The notes beneath the pieces are model-generated. The model saw nothing but the letters and a program-made list of their open reading frames with translations, ran no database searches and was not told the DNA's origin. The translations under genes were made by a program, and so were the position numbers. 64,000 nucleotides of DNA, taken from Bradyrhizobium nanningense (lineage in GTDB: Bacteria > Pseudomonadota > Alphaproteobacteria > Rhizobiales > Xanthobacteraceae). The stretch covers positions 372,001-436,000 of the forward strand of contig NZ_LBJC01000024.1 in the NCBI RefSeq assembly GCF_004114535.1. Reading direction: 5' to 3'. Shown here one piece after another: positions 52,617-61,265 of this stretch (within the stretch, counting starts at the first letter, position 1; every line of letters begins with the position of its first letter).

Positions 52617-55121
52617 ATGTCAGGCGTGATCGTGTCGATGCGTCGGACGCTGTTGTCGTGCACATCGCTTGCGCGCAACGGCTTGTTGGGAGGCGCTCTT
52701 GCAGCGCTGCTGCCGGCTGCGCCGGCTGAGGCCGCCGACCTCATCGACACCCTCTCCATCATGCTGGATTTCAACCGGCAGGAACTCGCGGTGCTCGCCA
52801 CCGCGCTGGCCCTGCTCGGCTTCTCGGTGATGGCCGCGATCCTGTTGATGCGCACGCGGGTGCGCACGGCGAAGAACGAGGCGCGGTTGCACGCCCGGAT
52901 CGGGGAACTGCAGCTGCAGGCCGATCGCTTCGGTGCGCTGCTGTTCGCCGAGCCGCAGATTCTGATCTCCTGGCCGGCCGGCGATAATCGCGCCCAGATC
53001 TCCGGCGACATCTCCATGGTGCTGCCGCGGGATTCTTCCCCGCAACGCGTGCTCGCATTCGGAACCTGGCTGCCGCCGGAACCCGCGCTGCAGATGGACC
53101 ACGCGGTCGACGCGCTGCGTGACCGCGGCGACGGATTCCAGCTCACACTGACCACCGCGCATGGCCATACGCTGGAAGCGATCGGCCGCGCCATCGGCGG
53201 CCAGGCCATCGTCCGGATTCGCGAGCTCTCGGGGCTGCGGCGCGAGCTCGCCGAGACCAATCTGCGCTACAACGCGCTCTCCGACGAGACCGAGATGCTG
53301 CGCGGGTTTGCCGCCGCCGCACCCTGGCCGATCTGGGCCAAGGGCGAGAACGGCGCGCTGACCTACGCCAACCCGGCCTATGTCCGTGCGACCGAGGCGA
53401 ACAGCGTCACCGACGCGCAGGAGCGCAAGCTCGAGCTGCTCGACAGCGCCGACCGCACCGCGATGGAGCGGGGCCTGAAGGACGCGGCCAATTTCAACGC
53501 GCGGCTGCCGATCGTGATCGGCGGCGAGCGCCGTATTTACGACGTGCGTGCCGTCAATGTCGGCAGCGGCAGCGTCGGCGTCGCCATCGATGCCAGCGAG
53601 GCGGATGGGCTCAGCGCGGCGCTGGTGCGGATGGCGGAGGCGCATCGCCGCACGCTCGACCAGCTTTCCTCCGGCGTTGCCGTGTTCGACGGCCAGCGGC
53701 GCCTGGCCTTCTACAACGATTCCTACCGCCGGCTGTGGGACCTCGACCGCAGCTTCCTCGACGCCAACCCCGACGATTCCAGCGTGCTCGACCAGCTCCG
53801 CGCCGCGCGCAAGCTGCCGGAGCAGCCGGACTTCCGGGCCTGGAAGGCCAAGCTGCACGAGGCCTATCGCGCGGTCGAGACCGCGAAGGAAACCTGGTAT
53901 CTGCCCGACGGCCGCGCGCTCTCGGTCGTCACCACCCCGAACCCGGAAGGCGGCGTCACCTATCTGTTCGACGACGTCACCGAGAGCCTCGACCTCGCCC
54001 GCCGCTTCGACGGCCTGATCCGCGTCCAGCGCGAGACGCTGGACAGCCTCGCCGAGGGCGTCGCGGTGTTCGGCAGCAACGGCAAGGCGCAGCTGTTCAA
54101 CCCGGCCTTCGTCCGGATGTGGAAGCTGTCGAGCGATGCCATGCGCGACGAGCCGCACATCCAGACGGTGGAAGGCTGGTGTCATCAGCTGTTCGACGAC
54201 CCCGCGGTCTGGCGCCAGATTCGCGAGGCCATCACCTCGATCGAAAACCGCGCCGACGTGCCGCTCAAGCTGGAGCGCAAGGACGGCAGCGTGCTCGACG
54301 GCATGATCCGCCCGCTGCACGACGGCGCGACCATGCTGACGTTCCAGGACATCACCGACACCGAGAACGTCGAGCGCGCGCTGCGCGAGCGCAACGAGGC
54401 GCTGGAGGCCGCCGACCAGATGAAGGTGGATTTCGTCCACCACGTCTCCTACGAGCTGCGCTCGCCGCTCACCACCATCATCGGCTTCGCGCATTTCCTC
54501 AGCGATCCCTCGACCGGGCCGCTGACGCCGAAACAGGCCGAATATCTCGACTACGTCACCAAATCGACCAACGCGCTCTTGGCGCTCACCAATAACATCC
54601 TCGATCTCGCCACCATCGACGCCGGCGCGATGAAGCTGGAACTCGGGCCGGTCGACGTCAGCAAGACCATCGAGCTCGCCGCCGAGGGCATCCAGGACCG
54701 GCTCGCCACCGACCGCATCCGCCTCAAGGTCGAGATCGCGCCCGATGTCGGCAGCTTCGTCGGCGACGAGAAGCGCGTGGTGCAGGTGCTCTATAACCTC
54801 CTCGCCAACGCCGTCGGGTTTTCTCCACAGGATTCCACCGTTGGCATCAGCGCGCGGCGCACCGAACGCAGCGTGGTCTTCACCGTGACAGATTCCGGGC
54901 CTGGAATACCTGCCGACATGAAGGACAAGGTGTTCAACTGGTTCGAAAGCCGCTCGCAGGGCTCGCGTCACCGCGGCGCCGGGCTCGGCCTGTCGCTGGT
55001 GCGCTCCTTCGTCGAGCTGCATGGCGGCAAGGTGCGGGTGGATTCGATCGTCGGCCGGGGCACGGTCGTGATCTGCGATTTCCCGACCGACCAGGCGGCG
55101 CATCGCGACGCCGCCGAATGA
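52617..55121 (+). CDS. divL: DivL-like PAS sensor histidine-kinase homologue with Tyr at the phospho-site
   Basis: This membrane protein of 834 residues has an N-terminal signal-like segment, a transmembrane helix (residues about 57-78), several PAS-type domains (near 235-580), a dimerisation domain and a complete HATPase domain (LLANAVGFS, DSGPGIP, GAGLGLSLVRSFVELHGG). The H-box reads HHVSYELRSPLTTIIGF with Tyr at about residue 612 where His is phosphorylated in kinases. This is the mark of Caulobacter DivL, a pseudokinase that controls CckA-CtrA signalling and cell polarity. Its stop overlaps the start of the TsaE-AmgK gene. Confidence 0.9.
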   Translation: MSGVIVSMRRTLLSCTSLARNGLLGGALAALLPAAPAEAADLIDTLSIMLDFNRQELAVLATALALLGFSVMAAILLMRTRVRTAKNEARLHARIGELQLQADRFGALLFAEPQILISWPAGDNRAQISGDISMVLPRDSSPQRVLAFGTWLPPEPALQMDHAVDALRDRGDGFQLTLTTAHGHTLEAIGRAIGGQAIVRIRELSGLRRELAETNLRYNALSDETEMLRGFAAAAPWPIWAKGENGALTYANPAYVRATEANSVTDAQERKLELLDSADRTAMERGLKDAANFNARLPIVIGGERRIYDVRAVNVGSGSVGVAIDASEADGLSAALVRMAEAHRRTLDQLSSGVAVFDGQRRLAFYNDSYRRLWDLDRSFLDANPDDSSVLDQLRAARKLPEQPDFRAWKAKLHEAYRAVETAKETWYLPDGRALSVVTTPNPEGGVTYLFDDVTESLDLARRFDGLIRVQRETLDSLAEGVAVFGSNGKAQLFNPAFVRMWKLSSDAMRDEPHIQTVEGWCHQLFDDPAVWRQIREAITSIENRADVPLKLERKDGSVLDGMIRPLHDGATMLTFQDITDTENVERALRERNEALEAADQMKVDFVHHVSYELRSPLTTIIGFAHFLSDPSTGPLTPKQAEYLDYVTKSTNALLALTNNILDLATIDAGAMKLELGPVDVSKTIELAAEGIQDRLATDRIRLKVEIAPDVGSFVGDEKRVVQVLYNLLANAVGFSPQDSTVGISARRTERSVVFTVTDSGPGIPADMKDKVFNWFESRSQGSRHRGAGLGLSLVRSFVELHGGKVRVDSIVGRGTVVICDFPTDQAAHRDAAE

Positions 55122-56638
55122 CAGAACCCACCAAACTCTCCGTCGCGCTTCACAACGAGACGGCCACCGCACAATTGATGGCCGATCTCGCGCTGCTGGT
55201 CGGTCCCGGCGACGTCATCACACTCACCGGCGATCTCGGCGCCGGCAAGACCGCCGCCGCCCGCGCGCTGATCCGCTACCTCGCCGGCGACGAGGAACTG
55301 GAGGTGCCGAGCCCGACCTTCACGCTGGTGCAGGGCTACGAGCTGCCGCCCTTCCCGGTGCTGCATGCCGATCTCTACCGCGTCGAGGACGAGAGCGAGC
55401 TCGAGGAGATCGGGCTGTCGCCGCTGCCCGATGCCATGCTGGTCCTGATTGAATGGCCGGAGCGCGCACCATCGGCGATGCCGCAAGACCGCATCGACAT
55501 CGCGCTGACGCACCGGCCGGCGCTGGGCTCGAACGCACGCGCGGCCGACGTCACCGGTTACGGCAAGGGTGCCGCGCAAGTCGCGCGGCTGAAGGCGCTG
55601 CGCGAGTTCCTCGCCGCATCCGGCTATATCGACGCGACGCGTCGGCGCATGGCCGGCGATGCCTCGACCCGCTCCTATGCGCGGCTGTTGCGCAACGACG
55701 AGATCGTCATCCTCATGAACTTTCCGCAACGCCCAGATGGCGCTGCTCTCTACAACGGAAAATCCTACAGCGCCGCGGTGCACCTCGCCGAGAACGTCAG
55801 GCCCTTCGTCGCCATCGACGAAGGCCTGCGTGCGCAGGGGATCTCGGCGCCCGCGATCCACCATTTCGACCTCGAACATGGCTTTCTGATCTCTGAAGAT
55901 TTCGGCAGCGAAGGCGTGATCGAAGGCGATCCGCCACGCCCGATCGCCGAGCGCTATGAGGCCGCAACCGAATTGCTGGCGGCGCTGCACGGCAAGACGC
56001 TGCCGGAGACGCTGCCGCTAGACGGGCAGACCTACGCCATTCCCGTCTTCGACATCGAAGCGATGCTGATCGAGATCGGGTTGATGCCGGAATGGTATCT
56101 GCCCGACCGCAACGCACCGTTGGCCGACGAGAAGCGCGCGGAATTTTTTGCGATGTGGCGCGAGCTCTTGAAGAAGCCGCTCGCCGCGCCGAGGACGTGG
56201 ATCATCCGCGACTATCACTCGCCCAATTTGATCTGGCTCGGCAATCGCACCGGCATCGAGCGCGTCGGCGTCATTGATTTCCAGGACGCCGTGCTCGGTC
56301 CGCAATCCTACGACGTGGTGTCGCTGCTCCAGGACGCCCGCATCGACGTGCCCGAAAGTCTCGAGCTGACGCTGCTGTCGCGTTACATCAAGGCGCGGCG
56401 CGCGGGCGATGCCGGCTTCGATCCGGCCGGCTTCGCCGAGCTCTACGCGATCATGTCGGCACAGCGGAACACGCGCCTGCTCGGCACCTTCGCCCGGCTC
56501 AACCGCCGCGACGGCAAGCCGCATTATCTGCGGCACCAGCCCCGGATCTGGACCTATCTCCAGCGCTCGCTGGCCCATCCCGCGCTGGGCTCCTTGCGTG
56601 ACTGGTATCTCGCCAACGTCCCACCCCCTCAAGGCTGA
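55118..56638 (+). CDS. Fused TsaE ATPase and AmgK-type sugar kinase
   Basis: The 506-residue protein has two parts. Residues 1-150 are TsaE, the P-loop ATPase (GDVITLTGDLGAGKTAAARAL, VPSPTFTLVQGYE, HADLYRVEDE) of the t6A37 tRNA complex. Residues about 160-506 are an aminoglycoside-phosphotransferase-like kinase (RRRMAGDASTRSYARLLRNDEIV, then RDYHSPNLIWL and VGVIDFQDAVLG) matching AmgK, which phosphorylates N-acetylmuramate and N-acetylglucosamine at the anomeric carbon. MurU, the next enzyme, is encoded at 57152. The fusion is in frame without a break. The start overlaps divL. Confidence 0.93.
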   Translation: MTEPTKLSVALHNETATAQLMADLALLVGPGDVITLTGDLGAGKTAAARALIRYLAGDEELEVPSPTFTLVQGYELPPFPVLHADLYRVEDESELEEIGLSPLPDAMLVLIEWPERAPSAMPQDRIDIALTHRPALGSNARAADVTGYGKGAAQVARLKALREFLAASGYIDATRRRMAGDASTRSYARLLRNDEIVILMNFPQRPDGAALYNGKSYSAAVHLAENVRPFVAIDEGLRAQGISAPAIHHFDLEHGFLISEDFGSEGVIEGDPPRPIAERYEAATELLAALHGKTLPETLPLDGQTYAIPVFDIEAMLIEIGLMPEWYLPDRNAPLADEKRAEFFAMWRELLKKPLAAPRTWIIRDYHSPNLIWLGNRTGIERVGVIDFQDAVLGPQSYDVVSLLQDARIDVPESLELTLLSRYIKARRAGDAGFDPAGFAELYAIMSAQRNTRLLGTFARLNRRDGKPHYLRHQPRIWTYLQRSLAHPALGSLRDWYLANVPPPQG

Positions 56639-56715
56639 TTTACCGGCCGTTAGCCAAGATGTCGCTATTCTGGCGGCGAGGCAGCCGGATCATTTACGGG
56701 GCTGGAGCAAGGCAG

Positions 56716-57033
56716 ATGGCGGCGAAAACGGATCAGCGCGGAAATAGCAGGGTTATTTTCGAGCGCGGGATTCCGGCCCAGATGATGGGAATCGACGGGA
56801 CCTGGCGGCGCGAATGCACCATGGAGGACGTCTCCGATAGCGGCGCCAAGCTGACCATCGACGGCTCGGTCGAAGGCCTCCACCTGAAAGAGTTCTTTCT
56901 GCTGCTGTCGTCCACCGGACTGGCCTACCGGCGCTGCGAGCTTGCCTGGGTCAATGGCGACCAGATCGGTGTCAATTTCCTGAAAGTGGGTGACAAGAAG
57001 AAAAAGGTCCGTTCCACAGCCGTCGGGGCATGA
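56716..57033 (+). CDS. PilZ-domain protein
   Basis: This small protein of 105 residues consists of a single PilZ domain: the R-x3-R motif (RGNSRVIFERGIPAQM), then DVSDSGAKL and a beta-barrel end (GVNFLKVG). PilZ domains often bind cyclic di-GMP, but the first motif (RxxxR) and the second (D-x-S-x-x-G) are here in a form that may or may not bind it. ATG 56716 gives the conserved N-terminus; a longer upstream frame is non-conserved. It sits between the two enzymes of peptidoglycan-sugar recycling. Confidence 0.88.
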   Translation: MAAKTDQRGNSRVIFERGIPAQMMGIDGTWRRECTMEDVSDSGAKLTIDGSVEGLHLKEFFLLLSSTGLAYRRCELAWVNGDQIGVNFLKVGDKKKKVRSTAVGA

Positions 57034-57151
57034 CGGCAACACCCGTCGTACAACCGTCACGGCGGGTGGCTAAGGCGGTTGAGATGCGATGCGGTTGATC
57101 GAACCTCGTGTTAGGATTGCTGCGAACGCGAAAGGTCTGAGAAAGCGAAGG

Positions 57152-57874
57152 ATGTCCGTCAAACCGACCAAAGCCATGGTGCTCGCCGCGGGGTTCGGCC
57201 TGCGCATGCGTCCGCTGACGGACAAGATGCCGAAGCCGATGGTGCCGGTGGCCGGCCAGCCGCTGCTCGACCACGTGCTCGACAAGCTCGGCCTGGCCGG
57301 CGTGAGCGAGGCCGTGGTCAACGTGCATTACCTGCCGGATCAGATCATCGACCACGTCGCATCGCGCCAGCATCCGCGCGTGACCATCTCGGACGAGCGC
57401 GACCAGGTGCTGGGCACCGGCGGTGGCGTCGTCAAGGCGCTGCCACTGCTCGGCGACGCGCCGTTCTTCCACGTCAATTCCGACACGCTCTGGATCGACG
57501 GCGTGCGTTCGAACCTGATGCGGCTCGCTGAAAACTTCGATCCCGCGCGCATGGACATCCTGCTGCTGATGGCGCCGACCGCGACCAGCATCGGCTATAG
57601 CGGCCGCGGCGATTACGGCATGCTGCCCGACGGCGCCTTACGCAAGCGCAAGGAAAAAGAGGTCGTTCCGTTCGTCTATGCGGGCGCTGCGATCCTGTCG
57701 CCGTCGATCTTCGAAGGCGCGCCGGCGGGCGAATTTTCGTTGACCAAGATGTTCGACCGCGCCAACGAGCAGGAGCGGCTGTTCGGCCTCCGCCTTGACG
57801 GCGTCTGGATGCATGTCGGCACGCCCGACGCCGTGCACGCGGCCGAAGAGGCGTTTCTGGAGAGCGTGGCATAA
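57152..57874 (+). CDS. murU: N-acetylmuramate-1-phosphate uridylyltransferase MurU
   Basis: MurU makes UDP-N-acetylmuramate from N-acetylmuramate 1-phosphate, completing the recycling route that bypasses de novo UDP-MurNAc synthesis. The 240-residue nucleotidyltransferase has the signature AMVLAAGFGLRMRPLTDKMPKPMVPVAGQPL, the metal-binding FFHVNSDTLWI and a C-terminal FSLTKMFDRANEQ. The start at 57152 is supported by the conserved N-terminus. It is 118 bases after the PilZ gene and is the second enzyme acting after AmgK. A palindromic repeat follows. Confidence 0.93.
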   Translation: MSVKPTKAMVLAAGFGLRMRPLTDKMPKPMVPVAGQPLLDHVLDKLGLAGVSEAVVNVHYLPDQIIDHVASRQHPRVTISDERDQVLGTGGGVVKALPLLGDAPFFHVNSDTLWIDGVRSNLMRLAENFDPARMDILLLMAPTATSIGYSGRGDYGMLPDGALRKRKEKEVVPFVYAGAAILSPSIFEGAPAGEFSLTKMFDRANEQERLFGLRLDGVWMHVGTPDAVHAAEEAFLESVA

Positions 57875-57880
57875 GGGCTA

Positions 57881-58024
57881 CTCTCGTGTCCCGGACGCGG
57901 TGCGGCGCGAAGTGCCGCTCCGCAGAGCCGGGACCCAGAAAGCTGCACGGCAAGCGCGGCGAGTGGACCCCCGCTCTGCAGCGCACCGCTGAAGGAGCGC
58001 TGCGCTGCGTCCGGGGCACGAGAG
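57881..58024. repeat. Large palindromic repeat after murU
   Basis: CTCTCGTGTCCCGGACGC (57881-57898) is an inverted match of GCGTCCGGGGCACGAGAG (58007-58024) with one mismatch. The inner 108 bases include further GC-rich inverted sequences (GCGCAGCGC-type). This fills most of the 244-base gap between murU and addB. Confidence 0.75.
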
Positions 58025-58118
58025 TTGAGGTCGGCGAACAGCGGGGACTACTCGCGCACACCCATGACCATTTGACCCCGCCTCCCTATATTGCCTGATC
58101 CTTCGAATCAGGCAGCTC

Positions 58119-61100
58119 ATGCGCGTTTTCAGCGTTCCCATCTCGGTTCCGTTCCTGCGCACGGTCGTCACAGCGCTGCTCGACGGCCGCCTGGTCGAGG
58201 GATTCGAGGCGCGCAAGGAACCGGCGCGGCTGGCCGATGCCACGCTGTATTTGCCGACCCGGCGCGCCATGCGCGTCGTGCGCGAGATCTTCCTCGACGA
58301 GATGAAGGCGGACGCCGTGGTGCTGCCGCGCATCGTCGCGCTCGGCGACATCGACGAGGACGAGCTGGCGTTCGCCGGTGAAGGCGAGCAGTTCTCCGGC
58401 GCGATGCCGCTCGACATTCCGCCGCGGCTCGGCGAGCTCGAACGGCGGCTGACGCTGGCACAACTGGTCGCTGCCTGGGCCAAGGGCCCGGTGCTGGCGC
58501 CGCTGGTGGTCGGCGGGCCCGCCTCGACGCTGGCGCTCGCCGGCGACCTCGCGCGCCTGATCGACGACATGGTCACGCGCGGCGTCGACTGGAACGCGCT
58601 CGACGGCCTCGTACCTGATAACCTCGATCGCTACTGGCAGCACTCGCTCGAATTCTTGCGCATCGCGCGCATCGCCTGGCCCCAACATCTCGCCGAGATC
58701 AACCGGATCGAGCCTGCGGCGCGGCGCGATCTCCTGATCGCGGCGGAAGCCAAACGGCTGACCGCGCACCCGAACGGGCCGGTGATCGCGGCGGGATCGA
58801 CCGGCTCGATGCCGGCCACCGCGAAGTTCCTGCACGCAGTCGCGTCGCTGCCGCATGGCGCCGTGGTGCTGCCGGGCCTCGACACCGATCTCGACGAGGA
58901 TGCCTGGCGGACCATCGGCGGCGTGCGCGATGCGCTCGGCAAATTCGTGGAGCATCCGGCCTCGAACCATCCGCAATATGCCATGCACGCACTGTTGCAG
59001 CGCTTCGGCATCAAGCGCAGCGACGTCGAGATCCTTCAGCTGCCGGCGGAAGGCGGCCGCGATCTGCTCGCCTCGGAATCGATGCGGCCGTCGGCCAAGA
59101 CGGAAATCTGGCACGACCGGCTGAAGCAGCCGGATGTCGCCAAGAAGATCTCCGGCGCCATGAAAAACCTCGCGGTCGTCGAAGCCCCTAATCCTGAAAT
59201 GGAAGCCCTCGCCATCGCAATTGCGATGCGCGAAGCACGGCATATCGACAAAACGGCGGCGCTGGTGACGCCCGACCGCGCGCTGGCGCGACGGGTGATG
59301 GCTGCGCTGACCCGGTGGGGCCTCAATTTCGATGATTCCGGCGGCGACGTCTTGATGGAAACCTCGGCCGGAATCTTCGCACGCCTTGCGGCAGAGGCGG
59401 CGACGAAGGGATTGGAGCCACCAACGCTGCTGGCGCTGCTGAAGCATCCGTTGTGCCGGCTCGGCCGCGCGCCCGGCGCGTGGAAGGCGGCGGTCGAAGG
59501 CCTCGAGCTCGCGGTCTTGCGCGGCACGCGTCCGCCTGCCGGCACGGCCGGCCTCCTGCGCGAATTCAACCGCTTTCGCGAGGAGCTTGCAAAATTGTGG
59601 CGCAGCGAGGTCTCCGCGCTCCACCGCGCCGAGCCGCGCGCACGCCTCAAGGCCGAGGATCTCGATCGGATCCAGGGCCTGATCGATGCCTTGCAAAAAG
59701 CGCTGGCGCCGATCGAGAGCCTGGCATCATCGAAGCCATATGACTTCGCCGAGCTGGCGCACCGGCATCGCGAGATCATGATCGAGCTGTCGCGCCACGA
59801 GCAGGGCATTCCGCTCGCGTTCGAGGAGCGCGAGGGTCTCGCACTCGCCGCCGCCTTCGACGATCTCCTGCGCGGCGGCACGACCAGCGGATTGATGGTG
59901 CCGCTGCCCGATTATCCCGATGTCTTCCAGACCGCATTCAGCGATCGTGCGGTGCGGCGGCCAGACAGACCGGGCGCGCGCTTGCAGATCTACGGCCCGC
60001 TGGAATCGCGCCTGATGCAGGCCGACCGCATCATCGTCGGCGGCCTGATCGAAGGCGTCTGGCCGCCGGCGCCGCGTATCGATCCCTGGCTGAGCCGGCC
60101 GATGCGGCACGAGCTTGGTCTCGATCTGCCGGAACGCCGTATCGGCCTGTCCGCGCACGACTTCGCGCAGCTGCTCGGCGGCGATGAGGTCATTCTCACC
60201 CATTCCGCCAAGTCAGGCGGCGCACCGGCCGTGGCTTCGCGCTTCCTGCACCGGCTGGAGGCGGTTGCGGGAGATGATTTCTGGAAGGCGGCGACTCGCA
60301 CCGGTGCGAGATACGTGCAGTTCGCGAGCGCGCTGGACCAGCCCGTCGAGGTCAAGCCGATCAAGCAGCCCGAGCCACGGCCGCCGCGCGCAACGCGCCC
60401 GCTGAAGATGTCGGTCACCGCGATCGAAGACTGGCTACGCGATCCCTACACGATCTACGCAAAACACATTTTGCGGCTGGATGCCCTCGACCCCGTCGAC
60501 ATGCCGCTGTCGGCCGCCGATCGCGGCTCGGCGATCCACGAGGCGATCGGCGAATTCACGGAGCGCTATGCGACCCGTTTGCCCGACGATCCCGCGCGCG
60601 TGCTGCGCGCGATCGGCGAGAAGCACTTCTTGCCGCTGATGGAACGTCCCGAGGCGCGAGCCCTGTGGTGGCCGCGCTTCCAGCGTATCGCACGCTGGTT
60701 CGGCGAATGGGAGACCGCGCGCCGCGAAGCGATCGAGGCGATCACCGCGGAGACCCGCGGCGAGATCTCGATCCGGCTCGACAATGCGCGCACGTTCTAC
60801 CTCTCCGCGCGCGCCGACCGCATCGAGCGCCGCCAGGGCGGCAGCTACTCCATCCTCGACTATAAGACCGGGCAGCCGCCGAGCGATAAACAGGTGCGCA
60901 TTGGCCTGTCGCCGCAACTAACGCTGGAAGCGGCAATCCTGCGCGAGGGCGGCTTCCCTGATATCGACGCTGGATCGTCTGTGAGCCAGCTCATCTATGT
61001 CCGCCTAAGTGGTAACAATCCGGCGGGTGAGGAGCGCATCGTCCAGCTCAAGGTCAATAAAGGTGACGAACCCATTCCGCCCGACACCGCGGCAGCCGAA

Positions 61101-61265
61101 GCACGGGCCAAGCTGGAGACGCTGATCCGCGCCTTCGAGGACGAGAACCAGCCCTACACGTCGCTGAACCTGCCGATGTGGACCAACCGCTACGGCACCT
61201 ATGACGATCTCGCCCGGATCAAGGAATGGTCCGCGGCCGGCGGATTGGGGATCGAGGAATGGTGA
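58119..61265 (+). CDS. addB: Double-strand break repair protein AddB
   Basis: AddB is the nuclease-bearing partner of the AddAB helicase-nuclease that starts recombinational repair of DNA ends. The 1048-residue protein has the alphaproteobacterial AddB N-terminus (RVFSVPISVPFLRTVVTALLDGRLVEGF and TLYLPTRRAMRVVREIF), a degenerate helicase core, and the RecB-type nuclease motif near the C-terminus (YSILDYKTGQPPSDKQVRIGLSPQLTLEAAIL). The four-Cys Fe-S staple of Bacillus AddB is not evident. The stop overlaps the addA start. Confidence 0.95.
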   Translation: MRVFSVPISVPFLRTVVTALLDGRLVEGFEARKEPARLADATLYLPTRRAMRVVREIFLDEMKADAVVLPRIVALGDIDEDELAFAGEGEQFSGAMPLDIPPRLGELERRLTLAQLVAAWAKGPVLAPLVVGGPASTLALAGDLARLIDDMVTRGVDWNALDGLVPDNLDRYWQHSLEFLRIARIAWPQHLAEINRIEPAARRDLLIAAEAKRLTAHPNGPVIAAGSTGSMPATAKFLHAVASLPHGAVVLPGLDTDLDEDAWRTIGGVRDALGKFVEHPASNHPQYAMHALLQRFGIKRSDVEILQLPAEGGRDLLASESMRPSAKTEIWHDRLKQPDVAKKISGAMKNLAVVEAPNPEMEALAIAIAMREARHIDKTAALVTPDRALARRVMAALTRWGLNFDDSGGDVLMETSAGIFARLAAEAATKGLEPPTLLALLKHPLCRLGRAPGAWKAAVEGLELAVLRGTRPPAGTAGLLREFNRFREELAKLWRSEVSALHRAEPRARLKAEDLDRIQGLIDALQKALAPIESLASSKPYDFAELAHRHREIMIELSRHEQGIPLAFEEREGLALAAAFDDLLRGGTTSGLMVPLPDYPDVFQTAFSDRAVRRPDRPGARLQIYGPLESRLMQADRIIVGGLIEGVWPPAPRIDPWLSRPMRHELGLDLPERRIGLSAHDFAQLLGGDEVILTHSAKSGGAPAVASRFLHRLEAVAGDDFWKAATRTGARYVQFASALDQPVEVKPIKQPEPRPPRATRPLKMSVTAIEDWLRDPYTIYAKHILRLDALDPVDMPLSAADRGSAIHEAIGEFTERYATRLPDDPARVLRAIGEKHFLPLMERPEARALWWPRFQRIARWFGEWETARREAIEAITAETRGEISIRLDNARTFYLSARADRIERRQGGSYSILDYKTGQPPSDKQVRIGLSPQLTLEAAILREGGFPDIDAGSSVSQLIYVRLSGNNPAGEERIVQLKVNKGDEPIPPDTAAAEARAKLETLIRAFEDENQPYTSLNLPMWTNRYGTYDDLARIKEWSAAGGLGIEEW

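Noticed and set aside
52620..55172. Minus-strand open frame of 850 codons opposite divL
   Set aside because: The PAS/HATPase motifs on the plus strand are clear; the antisense frame has no recognisable domain.
61142..61265. Possible Fe-S cysteine cluster at the AddB C-terminus
   Set aside because: The C-terminal part lacks the Cys set seen in Bacillus AddB; alphaproteobacterial AddB often lacks it, so its absence is not a defect.
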